From positions 1 through 13,220 of the forward strand of contig JAUZPS010000065.1 in the NCBI GenBank assembly GCA_030705945.1: 13,220 nucleotides of DNA. The letters are read 5' to 3'. Shown here piece after piece: positions 7,307-13,220 of this stretch (position 1 is its first letter; every line of letters begins with the position of its first letter). The notes under the pieces are model-generated. The model saw only the letters and a list, made by a program, of their open reading frames with translations. It was not told the origin of the DNA and searched no databases. Both the position numbers and the translations under genes were made by a program. The stretch comes from Bacillota bacterium (lineage in GTDB: Bacteria; Bacillota; Clostridia; Acetivibrionales; DSM-2933).

Positions 7307-9490
7307 ATGTCAGATAAAAATAAAGTAGAACAAAAAATAGTTGAAACCCTTGAAAAAAACTACATGCCTTACGCCATGAGCGTAATAGTTTCAAGGGCTA
7401 TTCCTGAAATCGACGGCTTTAAACCTTCTCACAGGAAGCTGCTTTTTACTATGTATAAAATGGGACTTCTAACTGGAAACAGGACAAAGTCAGCAAACGT
7501 TGTAGGTCAGACAATGAAGCTTAACCCCCACGGCGATATGGCGATTTATGAAACCCTTGTGCGTCTTACCCGTGGAAATGACGCGCTCCTGCTACCTTAC
7601 ATAGATTCAAAAGGAAACTTCGGAAAGCAGTATTCAAGGGATATGAGGTTTGCTGCCCCCCGTTATACTGAAGTTAAGCTTGATAAGGTTTGTGAGGAAC
7701 TTTTTAAGGATTTGGAAAAAAACACGGTAGACTTCATTGATAATTACGACGGAACCATAAAAGAACCTACTTTACTTCCAACAACTTACCCAAATATACT
7801 TGTCAATGCCAATCAGGGTATAGCTGTTGGAATGGCAAGCAATATATGCAGTTTTAACTTAAGAGAAGTATGCGAAACTACAGTACAATATCTCAATGAT
7901 GAAAATGTTAACATTTCATATTTCCTTAAGGCTCCCGATCTTTCATCAGGAGGCCAGCTTATTTATGTAGACAAGGATATAAATGATATATATAATACCG
8001 GCAGAGGAAGCTTTAAGCTTCGCGCCAAATATAACTATGACAAAGAAAACAACTGCGTTGAAATATATGAGATACCATACACCACAACAACAGAGTCCAT
8101 TATAGATTCTATAATCGATTCTGTAAAGGACGGCAAGATTAAGGATATAACAGATGTTCGAGACGAAACAGATCTCAGTGGTCTTAAGATAACCCTTGAT
8201 CTTAAAAGAAACACAGATTATGAAGCATTAATGAATAAACTTTATAAAATTACACCCTTACAGGATACATTCAGCTGTAATTTTAATTTTTTAGTAAATG
8301 GAAGACCTAGAGTTATGGGAATCCGTGAGATTCTTCGTGAATGGACGTTCTTTAGAATTGACTGCATAAAGCGTCAAACGCTCTTTGATATATCCAAGAA
8401 GAAGGATAAGTTGCACCTGTTGCTTGGACTTAAAAAAATACTCTTAGATATCGACAAGGCAATAAAGATTATTCGTGAAACAGAAAACGATGCGCTTGTA
8501 ATTCCGAACCTTATGGAGGGATTTGTAATCGATCAGATACAATCCGAATTTATTGCTGAAATTAAGCTCAGAAATCTAAATAAAGAGTACATTTTAAACC
8601 GAGTAAGCGAAATTGACAACCTTAATAAAGAAATAGAAGAACTAACTAGCATATATAATGATGAAAAGAAAATCAGAAAAATAATTATTAAACAATTAAA
8701 TGAAATCGGCAAAAAATATGGCTCCGACAGACGCACCGAAATCATAAATGAAGATCACATTGAGGAAATAACCAATGAACACTTTATAGAAGACTACAAT
8801 CTCAGATTGTTCTTAACTGACCATAATTACCTCAAAAAAATTCCTTTGACATCTTTGCGTTCAAGTCCGGAACATAAAATAAAAGATGAAGACTTTATAA
8901 TTCAAGAACTTGAAACACACAATAAAGCCGATTTGTTGCTATTTTCAAATAAATCTACAGTCTATAAAGTGAAGATATATGAAATAAACGACTGTAAAGC
9001 CAGCAGCTTAGGAGAATATCTTACAAATATACTTCAATTGGAGCCGGATGAAAAGGTAATTTCTCTTGTCGCAACTGACAACTATAAGGGTTATATGATG
9101 TTCTTCTTTGAAAACGGAAAAGGCGCAAAGATTGATCTTAGCAGCTATGCTACAAAAACCAACCGCAAAAAGCTGGCTAATGCTTATTCGGATATGTCTC
9201 CACTTATAAACATGATGTATATCGAGGAAGATCTTGACTTGGTTGCGTACAGCAGTATTGACAAGGTACTGGTATTTAATACTTCAGGCATAAATTCAAA
9301 AACCACCCGTGACTCGCAAGGTGTTCAGGTTCTGCTTTCTAAAAAAGGAAGTACTCTGACTAAGATTACAAAATTAAGTCAAATTAAATTTTCCGATCCT
9401 GACTATTACAGGCCGAAGAATATTCCTGCTATTGGGTGTTATTTAAAGGATGAGGACAGAGAAGACTATCAGATAAAACTGAACATTTAA
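7307..9490 (+). CDS. Type IIA topoisomerase cleavage subunit (divergent ParC/GyrA-like)
   Basis: This 727-residue protein is the DNA cleavage-religation partner of the preceding subunit. It opens with MPYAMSVIVSRAIPEIDGFKPSHRKLL, the family signature, then NPHGDMAIYE (73-82), GNFG (103-106) and AAPRYTE (116-122), with catalytic Tyr120 preceded by Arg119. NILVNANQGIAVGMA (163-177) matches the DNA-bending region. The coiled coil of the exit gate lies near residues 420-480 and ends in the conserved KYGSDRRTEI. The remaining C-terminal region is a diverged beta-pinwheel without a visible GyrA box, so relaxation/decatenation rather than negative supercoiling is the likelier activity. The quinolone-binding Ser and Asp of E. 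coli GyrA (83 and 87) correspond to Met78 and Glu82. A strong AAGGAG site precedes the ATG. The two subunits are clearly co-transcribed. Confidence 0.9.
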   Translation: MSDKNKVEQKIVETLEKNYMPYAMSVIVSRAIPEIDGFKPSHRKLLFTMYKMGLLTGNRTKSANVVGQTMKLNPHGDMAIYETLVRLTRGNDALLLPYIDSKGNFGKQYSRDMRFAAPRYTEVKLDKVCEELFKDLEKNTVDFIDNYDGTIKEPTLLPTTYPNILVNANQGIAVGMASNICSFNLREVCETTVQYLNDENVNISYFLKAPDLSSGGQLIYVDKDINDIYNTGRGSFKLRAKYNYDKENNCVEIYEIPYTTTTESIIDSIIDSVKDGKIKDITDVRDETDLSGLKITLDLKRNTDYEALMNKLYKITPLQDTFSCNFNFLVNGRPRVMGIREILREWTFFRIDCIKRQTLFDISKKKDKLHLLLGLKKILLDIDKAIKIIRETENDALVIPNLMEGFVIDQIQSEFIAEIKLRNLNKEYILNRVSEIDNLNKEIEELTSIYNDEKKIRKIIIKQLNEIGKKYGSDRRTEIINEDHIEEITNEHFIEDYNLRLFLTDHNYLKKIPLTSLRSSPEHKIKDEDFIIQELETHNKADLLLFSNKSTVYKVKIYEINDCKASSLGEYLTNILQLEPDEKVISLVATDNYKGYMMFFFENGKGAKIDLSSYATKTNRKKLANAYSDMSPLINMMYIEEDLDLVAYSSIDKVLVFNTSGINSKTTRDSQGVQVLLSKKGSTLTKITKLSQIKFSDPDYYRPKNIPAIGCYLKDEDREDYQIKLNI

Positions 9491-9492
9491 CT

Positions 9493-9598
9493 TATATAAA
9501 AAGCACTACTAATCTTACATTGGCCTATCACAAAATAACGAACGCTTTAACCTTATTTTGTGATAGGCAAATGTAAAAGATTAATTGCTTTTTATATA
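9493..9598. repeat. 106-nt imperfect palindrome between convergent genes; probable two-way terminator
   Basis: The inner arms GCCTATCACAAAATAA (9523-9538) and its complement (9553-9568) form 16 perfect pairs with a 14-nt loop. The outer arms TATATAAAAAGC (9493-9504) and GCTTTTTATATA (9587-9598) also pair, and the middle pairs with a few mismatches and a two-base bulge. The left arm diverges from the right arm, yet the right arm recurs almost exactly at 13072-13117, so this is a member of a repeat family. Its place between the convergent topoisomerase and helicase genes suggests use as a bidirectional terminator; the T-run for the plus strand is inside the outer arm. Confidence 0.75.
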
Positions 9599-9609
9599 TA
9601 TAAAAACTT

Positions 9610-10782
9610 TCATTTTTGAGCTCTATTTCTTGTATGAATTCTGGGTTCAATAATAACTCCCTTATATATTGACCTTTTTGCTATTTTTATATTAAAAGCC
9701 TTTTCATAGCTTTTAATAACTTCTACTTCTCTTGACGTCACAATAGACATTACGACCCCATTCCTTCCTCCCCTACCGGTTCTGCCTACTCTATGCTGAT
9801 AAGCTTTGGGATCCTCAGGAGCATTGAGGTTAAATACATGGGTTATTCCTTCAATATCAATACCTCTGGCCGCAATATCAGAAGCAATTAACAACTGAAC
9901 CTTACCTGATCTAAATTCATCCAGAGCAAATTTTCTATCAAGTTTCCCATTTTTCCCTTGTATTGCTTCCGCGTCTATTTTATGAAACAATAGCTTTTCT
10001 TTAATCACTTCTATATCATCATTTCTGTTTGCGAAAACAATTGCTTTTTGTGGGTTAACTGCTCTGACCAGCTTTCTTAGCATATCGATTTTTTCCCTTT
10101 GGTCAGCCACAAAATAATAATGTTCAATTGATGACGGTATAGAGCTTACTCCCTCAATTTTAATGAATTCAAATTCCTTCATTATTTCCTGCGCCTTATT
10201 AACTGTTTCATTTGAAATAGTAGCAGAAAACATCATAATCTGACGTTCTTTTAAAGTGGTCTTTATGACTGCTTTAACATCTATCAGCGCATTATCCAAG
10301 AGCATTCTGTCTGCTTCATCTATTATTATAGTTTTAACTGTATGAGCAGTGATTTTCTTTTTCTTTATCAATTCTAAAATTCTGCCTGCTGATCCTACAA
10401 TTATCTGAGGCTTCTCTCTAAGCTTTATTATTTGTCGATCTATATTAACATTTCCTATTATTAACGCAGAATTTAATTTTATATCAGAGTTTTGAGACAG
10501 AAGTTCAATTTGTTTATGTACCTGAACAGCAAGCTCGTGGGTAGGTACTAATATTATAGAAAATAAATCGCTATTTCCAGATCTTTTAATCCTCTCAAAA
10601 ATTGGTATCAAATACGCCAATGTTTTTCCAGAGCCTGTCTCAGACTGAACTATGAGATCCTTCGTACTTAGAGCTTTTGGTATAGCTACTTTTTGTATTT
10701 GGGTCGGATCAGTTATGTTTTGTTTTTTCAATGCGTCAAAAATGGATTCATCAATACTTAAACTTTTGATTAGTTCTAACAC
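9610..10782 (-). CDS. DEAD-box ATP-dependent RNA helicase (short core type)
   Basis: This 390-residue protein has just the two RecA-like domains of a DEAD-box RNA helicase, which uses ATP to unwind or remodel RNA in the cytosol. Motifs in order: Q motif (DPTQIQ, 25-30), I SETGSGKT (47-54), Ia PTHELA (80-85, normally PTRELA), Ib SAGR (131-134, normally TPGR), II DEAD (155-158), III SAT (186-188), IV IVFANRN (248-254), V ASDIAARGID (300-309) and VI HRVGRTGRGGR (330-340). There is no C-terminal RNA-binding extension, unlike CsdA or DbpA; the size is closest to B. subtilis YfmL/CshC, which are linked to ribosome assembly and cold growth. The start is GTG at 10782 with AAAGGAG 7-8 nt upstream. It is a single gene with its own extended -10 promoter. 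The changes in Ia and Ib are conservative enough that activity is expected. Confidence 0.92.
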   Translation of the reverse strand: MLELIKSLSIDESIFDALKKQNITDPTQIQKVAIPKALSTKDLIVQSETGSGKTLAYLIPIFERIKRSGNSDLFSIILVPTHELAVQVHKQIELLSQNSDIKLNSALIIGNVNIDRQIIKLREKPQIIVGSAGRILELIKKKKITAHTVKTIIIDEADRMLLDNALIDVKAVIKTTLKERQIMMFSATISNETVNKAQEIMKEFEFIKIEGVSSIPSSIEHYYFVADQREKIDMLRKLVRAVNPQKAIVFANRNDDIEVIKEKLLFHKIDAEAIQGKNGKLDRKFALDEFRSGKVQLLIASDIAARGIDIEGITHVFNLNAPEDPKAYQHRVGRTGRGGRNGVVMSIVTSREVEVIKSYEKAFNIKIAKRSIYKGVIIEPRIHTRNRAQK

Positions 10783-10831
10783 AGAAATCTCCTTTAAATC
10801 TTATTCAAAATTAATTTAATTATTAGCCATA

Positions 10832-10840
10832 ATTATACCA
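10832..10840 (-). promoter_or_regulatory. Extended -10 promoter of the DEAD-box helicase gene
   Basis: The minus strand reads TGGTATAAT, a perfect TATAAT with an extended -10 TG. Transcription would start near 10825 with a leader of about 43 nt. The -35 is poor, as is common with extended -10 promoters. Confidence 0.55.
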
Positions 10841-10865
10841 TACTGCTACCAATAATAACATATAC

Positions 10866-10896
10866 AAAAGAAGCCGGCATATAGCCGACTCCTTCT
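10866..10896 (-). terminator. Intrinsic terminator downstream of the spore protein gene
   Basis: On the minus strand GGAGTCGGC (10892-10884) pairs with GCCGGCTTC (10878-10870) over nine pairs including two G-U, with a TATAT loop, and A-rich and T-rich flanks extend the stem. TTTT (10869-10866) follows. It is oriented to stop transcription of the spore protein gene before the helicase promoter, though it lies 144 nt past that gene's stop. Confidence 0.75.
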
Positions 10897-11039
10897 GTGT
10901 ACTGAATGATTTTTTCAAAATATTTTAGAAATTATAGTTTAAAACCATAATAAACAATATTATTTTAGAACGAATCACTCATTTAATTTCCGATTTGCTA
11001 ACTTAGCTTAACATTCCTATATTATTAATGCGATCGAGG

Positions 11040-11213
11040 TTATTTTCCTTCAAAGTTACGCTCGGCAATCTCAATTGCTTTCTTTACAATATTACCACAG
11101 TTCCTTGATGATACCGATCCCCAACCTTCAGTTTCAACCGTGTTGTAGACTCCAAGTTCTTTCGCTATCTCTGTCTTAAGCCTATCAGACATAATGCTCC
11201 TTTGTCTACTCAC
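11040..11213 (-). CDS. Alpha/beta-type small acid-soluble spore protein
   Basis: This short gene encodes 57 residues: MSRQRSIMSD start, then LKTEIAKELGVY (12-23) and a C-terminal half with GWGSVSSRNCGNIVKKAIEIAERN (30-53). These match the two conserved blocks of alpha/beta-type SASPs, which coat and protect spore DNA and are degraded at germination. The germination protease site would be between Glu15 and Ile16 (TE/IAKEL). The Ser-Arg-rich start and GWG motif resemble the clostridial Ssp4-like subgroup. The start is GTG at 11213 with a full AAGGAGGT site 7 nt upstream; the internal ATG (Met8) has no such site. Cys39 is unusual in a family that mostly avoids cysteine. Expression in the forespore under sigma-G is expected from the family. 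Confidence 0.92.
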   Translation of the reverse strand: MSRQRSIMSDRLKTEIAKELGVYNTVETEGWGSVSSRNCGNIVKKAIEIAERNFEGK

Positions 11214-11246
11214 AGCAAATACCTCCTTAAGATTTAAGTTAATTCC

Positions 11247-11276
11247 TAAAATAACATCAATACTAAATTGACATTC
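11247..11276 (-). promoter_or_regulatory. Possible sigma-G promoter of the spore protein gene
   Basis: The minus strand has GAATG (11276-11272), 18 bases, then TATTTTA (11253-11247). This compares with the sigma-G/F consensus of about GHATR, 17-18 nt, CATNNTA; the first base of the -10 differs. It would start transcription near 11240. The gene's family makes a forespore promoter likely, but such short degenerate matches are common in AT-rich DNA. Confidence 0.4.
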
Positions 11277-11517
11277 TTTTGGAAATTATTATTTTTCACA
11301 GTTCGTAAAAAATATTGAAAAATATTTTTTATTAGTTTGCAATAATACTAATTTCAAATTACACCTAAATAATAACGCATTAATTATAAGCATGCATGCC
11401 CTGTTAAATAGTATTTGGTATAATTTATTAAAATCAGTTAATTTATTATGCTATAGCAACATACCATTCAAAAATGATATTTTGCTATTTTAATATAAAA
11501 CTAACAATGATTTTATT
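11277..11517. other. AT-rich spacer with no gene
   Basis: No coding frame or RNA gene is recognisable. Short A/T inverted repeats occur (for example AAAAATATT followed by AATATTTTT near 11308-11328), which is expected at this base composition. Confidence 0.5.
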
Positions 11518-11664
11518 TATATATTTTGCAATAAACATTTTACAACTATTTTTTATATTGCAAAATATATACCTTGTTTCATAAGTTGCGAAAATTTCAG
11601 CTTTAATAGTAAAATGCAGACGTCTTAACTGCATTTTTAATGTAAAATTCTTTTCGCAACTTAT
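11518..11664. repeat. Double-hairpin intergenic element, copy A
   Basis: This 147-nt element has two parts. The first is a perfect 16-bp inverted repeat, TATATATTTTGCAATA (11518-11533) and its complement (11556-11571), with a 22-nt loop. The second has outer arms ATAAGTTGCGAAAA (11581-11594) and TTTTCGCAACTTAT (11651-11664) around an inner 9-bp stem AAAATGCAG/CTGCATTTT. Copy B at 12264-12409 is nearly identical in the first part and diverged in the second, with arm pairing kept. No open frame is present. It could be a non-autonomous mobile palindromic element or a structured RNA. Confidence 0.8.
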
Positions 11665-12263
11665 TTAGATCGCTATTATAAAAATACTGTTATTTATTAC
11701 CCGTAAGAGCTATAAATAGCTGTTTGGGGCAATAAATCAATCATATTCAAATTAACGATCTATGGATAACAAACTGTAAAAGCTTTTATTAGCAATGAAT
11801 AAACCAATAAGTTGAATTCATTCATTCCGATACCCAATAATTGCTTGACGCAGTTTTTGGACAATAATGAACCCTACAGTTAGTTATCATAGAAATGTTA
11901 CGGAATGTCGAATTAATTGCATATAAATACGATTCACATAATATTTATAACAACTGGCCCAAAACTATAATCAAAATAGCTCTTAGCAGTATCTTTGCGT
12001 AAATCGATTGTTTCGTTATTTATAAGTCAAAGCTTTGACTTTATATTTTTGTTGAAATTGCGTAAAAATCATTCGATTTAACACAATACTACAATAAATA
12101 AAATATAAAATAAATAATCCCGACTTATTTATATGCTCACTATCTTGATCGCATATATAACTTAATAATTAATTCTTAATTCATTCCTTTAACACTTCTG
12201 ATATTATTATAAACATTAATCAAGATTTCATAAGATGAAATTATTGCTATATTTTTATCTTAT
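11665..12263. other. Gene-free 600-bp stretch between the two repeat copies
   Basis: All frames are broken by frequent stops and no ribosome binding site precedes a usable frame. A small hairpin AGCTATAAATAGCT lies near 11709-11722 inside weak TTATT/AATAA arms. The only strong structure is the palindrome at 12024-12041. It could be decayed coding DNA, but no family is recognisable. Confidence 0.5.
12024..12041. repeat. 18-bp perfect palindrome
   Basis: AAGTCAAAGCTTTGACTT is perfectly self-complementary with no loop, in a gene-free region. It resembles a dimeric repressor operator more than an RNA hairpin, but the nearest downstream gene is far away and no promoter is obvious beside it. Confidence 0.5.
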
Positions 12264-12409
12264 TATATATTTTGCAATAAACATTTTACATCTATTTTTT
12301 ATATTGCAAAATATATACCTTGTTTCATAAGTTACGAAAAGTTCATCTTTGATAGAAAAATGCAAACGCATTAACTGCATTTTAATGTAAAATCTTTTTC
12401 GTAACTTAT
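12264..12409. repeat. Double-hairpin intergenic element, copy B
   Basis: This is the second full copy of the element at 11518-11664, same orientation, 746 nt downstream. The first hairpin (12264-12279 with 12302-12317) is identical to copy A in both arms, with one loop change. The outer arms of the second are ATAAGTTACGAAAA (12327-12340) and TTTTCGTAACTTAT (12396-12409), changed in step relative to copy A. It ends 16 nt from the stop codon of the CBS gene, so on the minus strand its hairpin may serve as that gene's 3' end. Confidence 0.8.
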
Positions 12410-12425
12410 ATAATATAATTTTTAT

Positions 12426-12857
12426 TTATAATTTTTCAGGCTTTGCCGGCATTGATATATCTGAAAGAGCCGCTGAAGCCTCAGTATCAAAGCGGGAGTC
12501 AGCTGCCATATCGCCTAATGCTATAATTCCAACAAGTTTATTGTTTTCGACAACAGGTAACCTTCTGATTTGATTCTGTGACATTATTTTTGATGCTTCG
12601 TCCACATCAGATTCAGGTGAAACTGATGTAACCTGAGAAGTCATTACATCCTTTACAGGTGTATCTAGCGGGCTTTTACCATGAGCAATATTTCTTACAA
12701 CTATATCCCTGTCAGTTACCAAACCTATCACTCCGCTCTGATCACAAACCGGAATAACTCCCACATTATGCTTTTGCATAAGCTGAGCTGCTTCGACAAC
12801 TGTATTGGATGGGTTAACGTAAGCAACACTTTTAGTCATAATGTCTTTAACCTTCAA
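12426..12857 (-). CDS. Two-CBS-domain protein
   Basis: This 143-residue protein consists of two CBS domains (about residues 8-57 and 72-121) and a short tail. Each begins with a DIMT or DVMT motif (5-8, 70-73) and holds the usual GV(I/P)PV or IRRLPV strand and a GLVTDRDIV or GIIALGDMA segment (45-53, 110-118). Paired CBS domains bind adenine nucleotides (AMP, ATP, SAM or c-di-AMP by family) and act as energy or signal sensors; with no attached enzyme domain the target is unknown. The start is TTG at 12857 with GGAG 9 nt upstream, giving the typical (M)KVKDIMTK; the next ATG is internal to the first domain. It is a single gene whose stop abuts repeat copy B. No stress or metabolic gene is close enough to suggest a partner. 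Confidence 0.88.
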   Translation of the reverse strand: MKVKDIMTKSVAYVNPSNTVVEAAQLMQKHNVGVIPVCDQSGVIGLVTDRDIVVRNIAHGKSPLDTPVKDVMTSQVTSVSPESDVDEASKIMSQNQIRRLPVVENNKLVGIIALGDMAADSRFDTEASAALSDISMPAKPEKL

Positions 12858-12881
12858 CTAAATCATCTCCTATTCTTATTT

Positions 12882-12914
12882 ATGAATATTAAATTTTAAA
12901 TTATTAATATTCAT
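12882..12914. repeat. 33-nt inverted repeat upstream of the CBS gene
   Basis: ATGAATATTAA (12882-12892) and its exact complement (12904-12914) flank an 11-nt AT-rich centre. It lies 25 nt upstream of the TTG start, thus in the promoter or leader. It could be an operator or leader hairpin limiting translation; pure AT content weakens the case. Confidence 0.45.
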
Positions 12915-12973
12915 TACAATGTATTTTTCCATTATTCTAAGAAATAATTTATGAAAATTTTGTTATAAATTAA

Positions 12974-13046
12974 TTAGGGCGTTTCAAAAAATTCCTTTTC
13001 AAGCTTATATGACGAAAACCCATTATATCAAGTTTTTGAAACGACC
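12974..13046. repeat. Short inverted-repeat element (MITE-like remnant)
   Basis: CGTTTCAAAAA (12980-12990) and TTTTTGAAACG (13033-13043) are perfect 11-bp inverted ends around a 42-nt interior. Outside them GGG and ACC nearly continue the match. The left end TTAGGGCGTTTCAA also occurs, inverted, at 2394-2407. No target-site duplication is clear. Confidence 0.5.
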
Positions 13047-13071
13047 AGTTGTGAAGTTTTCTTTTTGATAC

Positions 13072-13117
13072 TATATAAAAAGCAATTAATCTTTTACATT
13101 TGCCTATCGCAAAATAA
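13072..13117 (+). repeat. Solo arm of the 9493-9598 palindrome family
   Basis: These 46 bases equal the reverse complement of 9553-9598 except for one base (A to G within GCCTATCGCAAAATAA). No second arm follows in the remaining 103 bases, so this is half of the palindrome or a form with a longer loop. The TTTTTGATACTA next to it (13062-13073) is the inverse of a word at 128-139 and 5130-5141. Confidence 0.75.
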
Positions 13118-13220
13118 CTATTACCGCATATTCCCATTTATATACTTTATTTATATTTATATAATATTTCTATACGGTCACTTTTTTAGTTTTAATATAC
13201 ATTAAATACTTGATTAAGGG
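13118..13220. other. AT-rich window end with no gene
   Basis: Nothing coding is recognisable in the last bases; the region continues beyond the window. Confidence 0.4.

Noticed and set aside
11214..12263. Hidden transposase or toxin gene in the 1.2-kb spacer
   Set aside because: Reading all frames by eye gives only short broken stretches with no recognisable motif.
11518..12409. CRISPR array or direct-repeat array
   Set aside because: There are only two long copies 746 nt apart, with internal palindromes and no regular short spacers or cas genes.
12681..12899. Open frame on the plus strand over the CBS gene
   Set aside because: It is antisense to a clear two-domain CBS protein and has no ribosome binding site.

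Overview
The window reads as a piece of chromosome from an endospore-forming, low-GC Firmicute of the class Clostridia. The reasons are an AT-rich backbone (about 30-37% GC in the genes sampled by hand), strong AGGAGG-type ribosome binding sites with some GTG and TTG starts, an alpha/beta-type small acid-soluble spore protein, a clostridial-looking second type IIA topoisomerase and a Gram-positive LexA (DinR) box. There is no rRNA, tRNA, CRISPR array or transposase gene.

Layout. 1-286 is a non-coding leader with the promoter of an orphan seven-helix sensor histidine kinase (287-1723, +). A Cu/Zn superoxide dismutase gene (1786-2310, -) follows in convergent orientation with its own terminator; it is a clear GC island of about 50%. 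Then comes a three-gene minus-strand operon, transcribed from 5024 down to 2425: a serine-rich secreted/anchored protein, a DUF2491 (YjfK)-like protein and an eight-helix tandem DUF350 (YjfL-like) membrane protein. Divergent from it, a plus-strand operon (5267-9490) encodes both subunits of a divergent ParE/ParC-like topoisomerase. A near-perfect LexA box lies exactly between its -35 and -10 hexamers. A 106-nt imperfect palindrome separates this operon from a convergent DEAD-box RNA helicase gene (9610-10782, -). Upstream of the helicase lie an intrinsic terminator, a 57-residue spore protein gene (11040-11213, -), about 1.2 kb of gene-free DNA, and a two-CBS-domain protein gene (12426-12857, -) with a TTG start.

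Intergenic repeats are the most unusual aspect. A 147-nt double-hairpin element occurs twice (11518-11664 and 12264-12409), and half of it recurs inverted at 5088-5128. The two full copies differ at a stem base pair by a compensatory G-C to A-T change. The arm of the 9493-9598 palindrome recurs at 13072-13117 with one mismatch. A further inverted repeat at 12974-13046 shares a 14-mer with 2394-2407. No mobilising gene is visible, so these look like non-autonomous palindromic elements (MITE- or REP-like) or a family of structured RNAs, some doubling as terminators.

Functionally the window mixes stress and housekeeping themes: SOS-linked DNA topology, superoxide defence, RNA remodelling, spore DNA protection, a nucleotide-sensing CBS protein and an envelope operon of unknown role. 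Only the topoisomerase subunits and the three-gene minus-strand cluster look like functional units; the other genes appear to be single transcription units.
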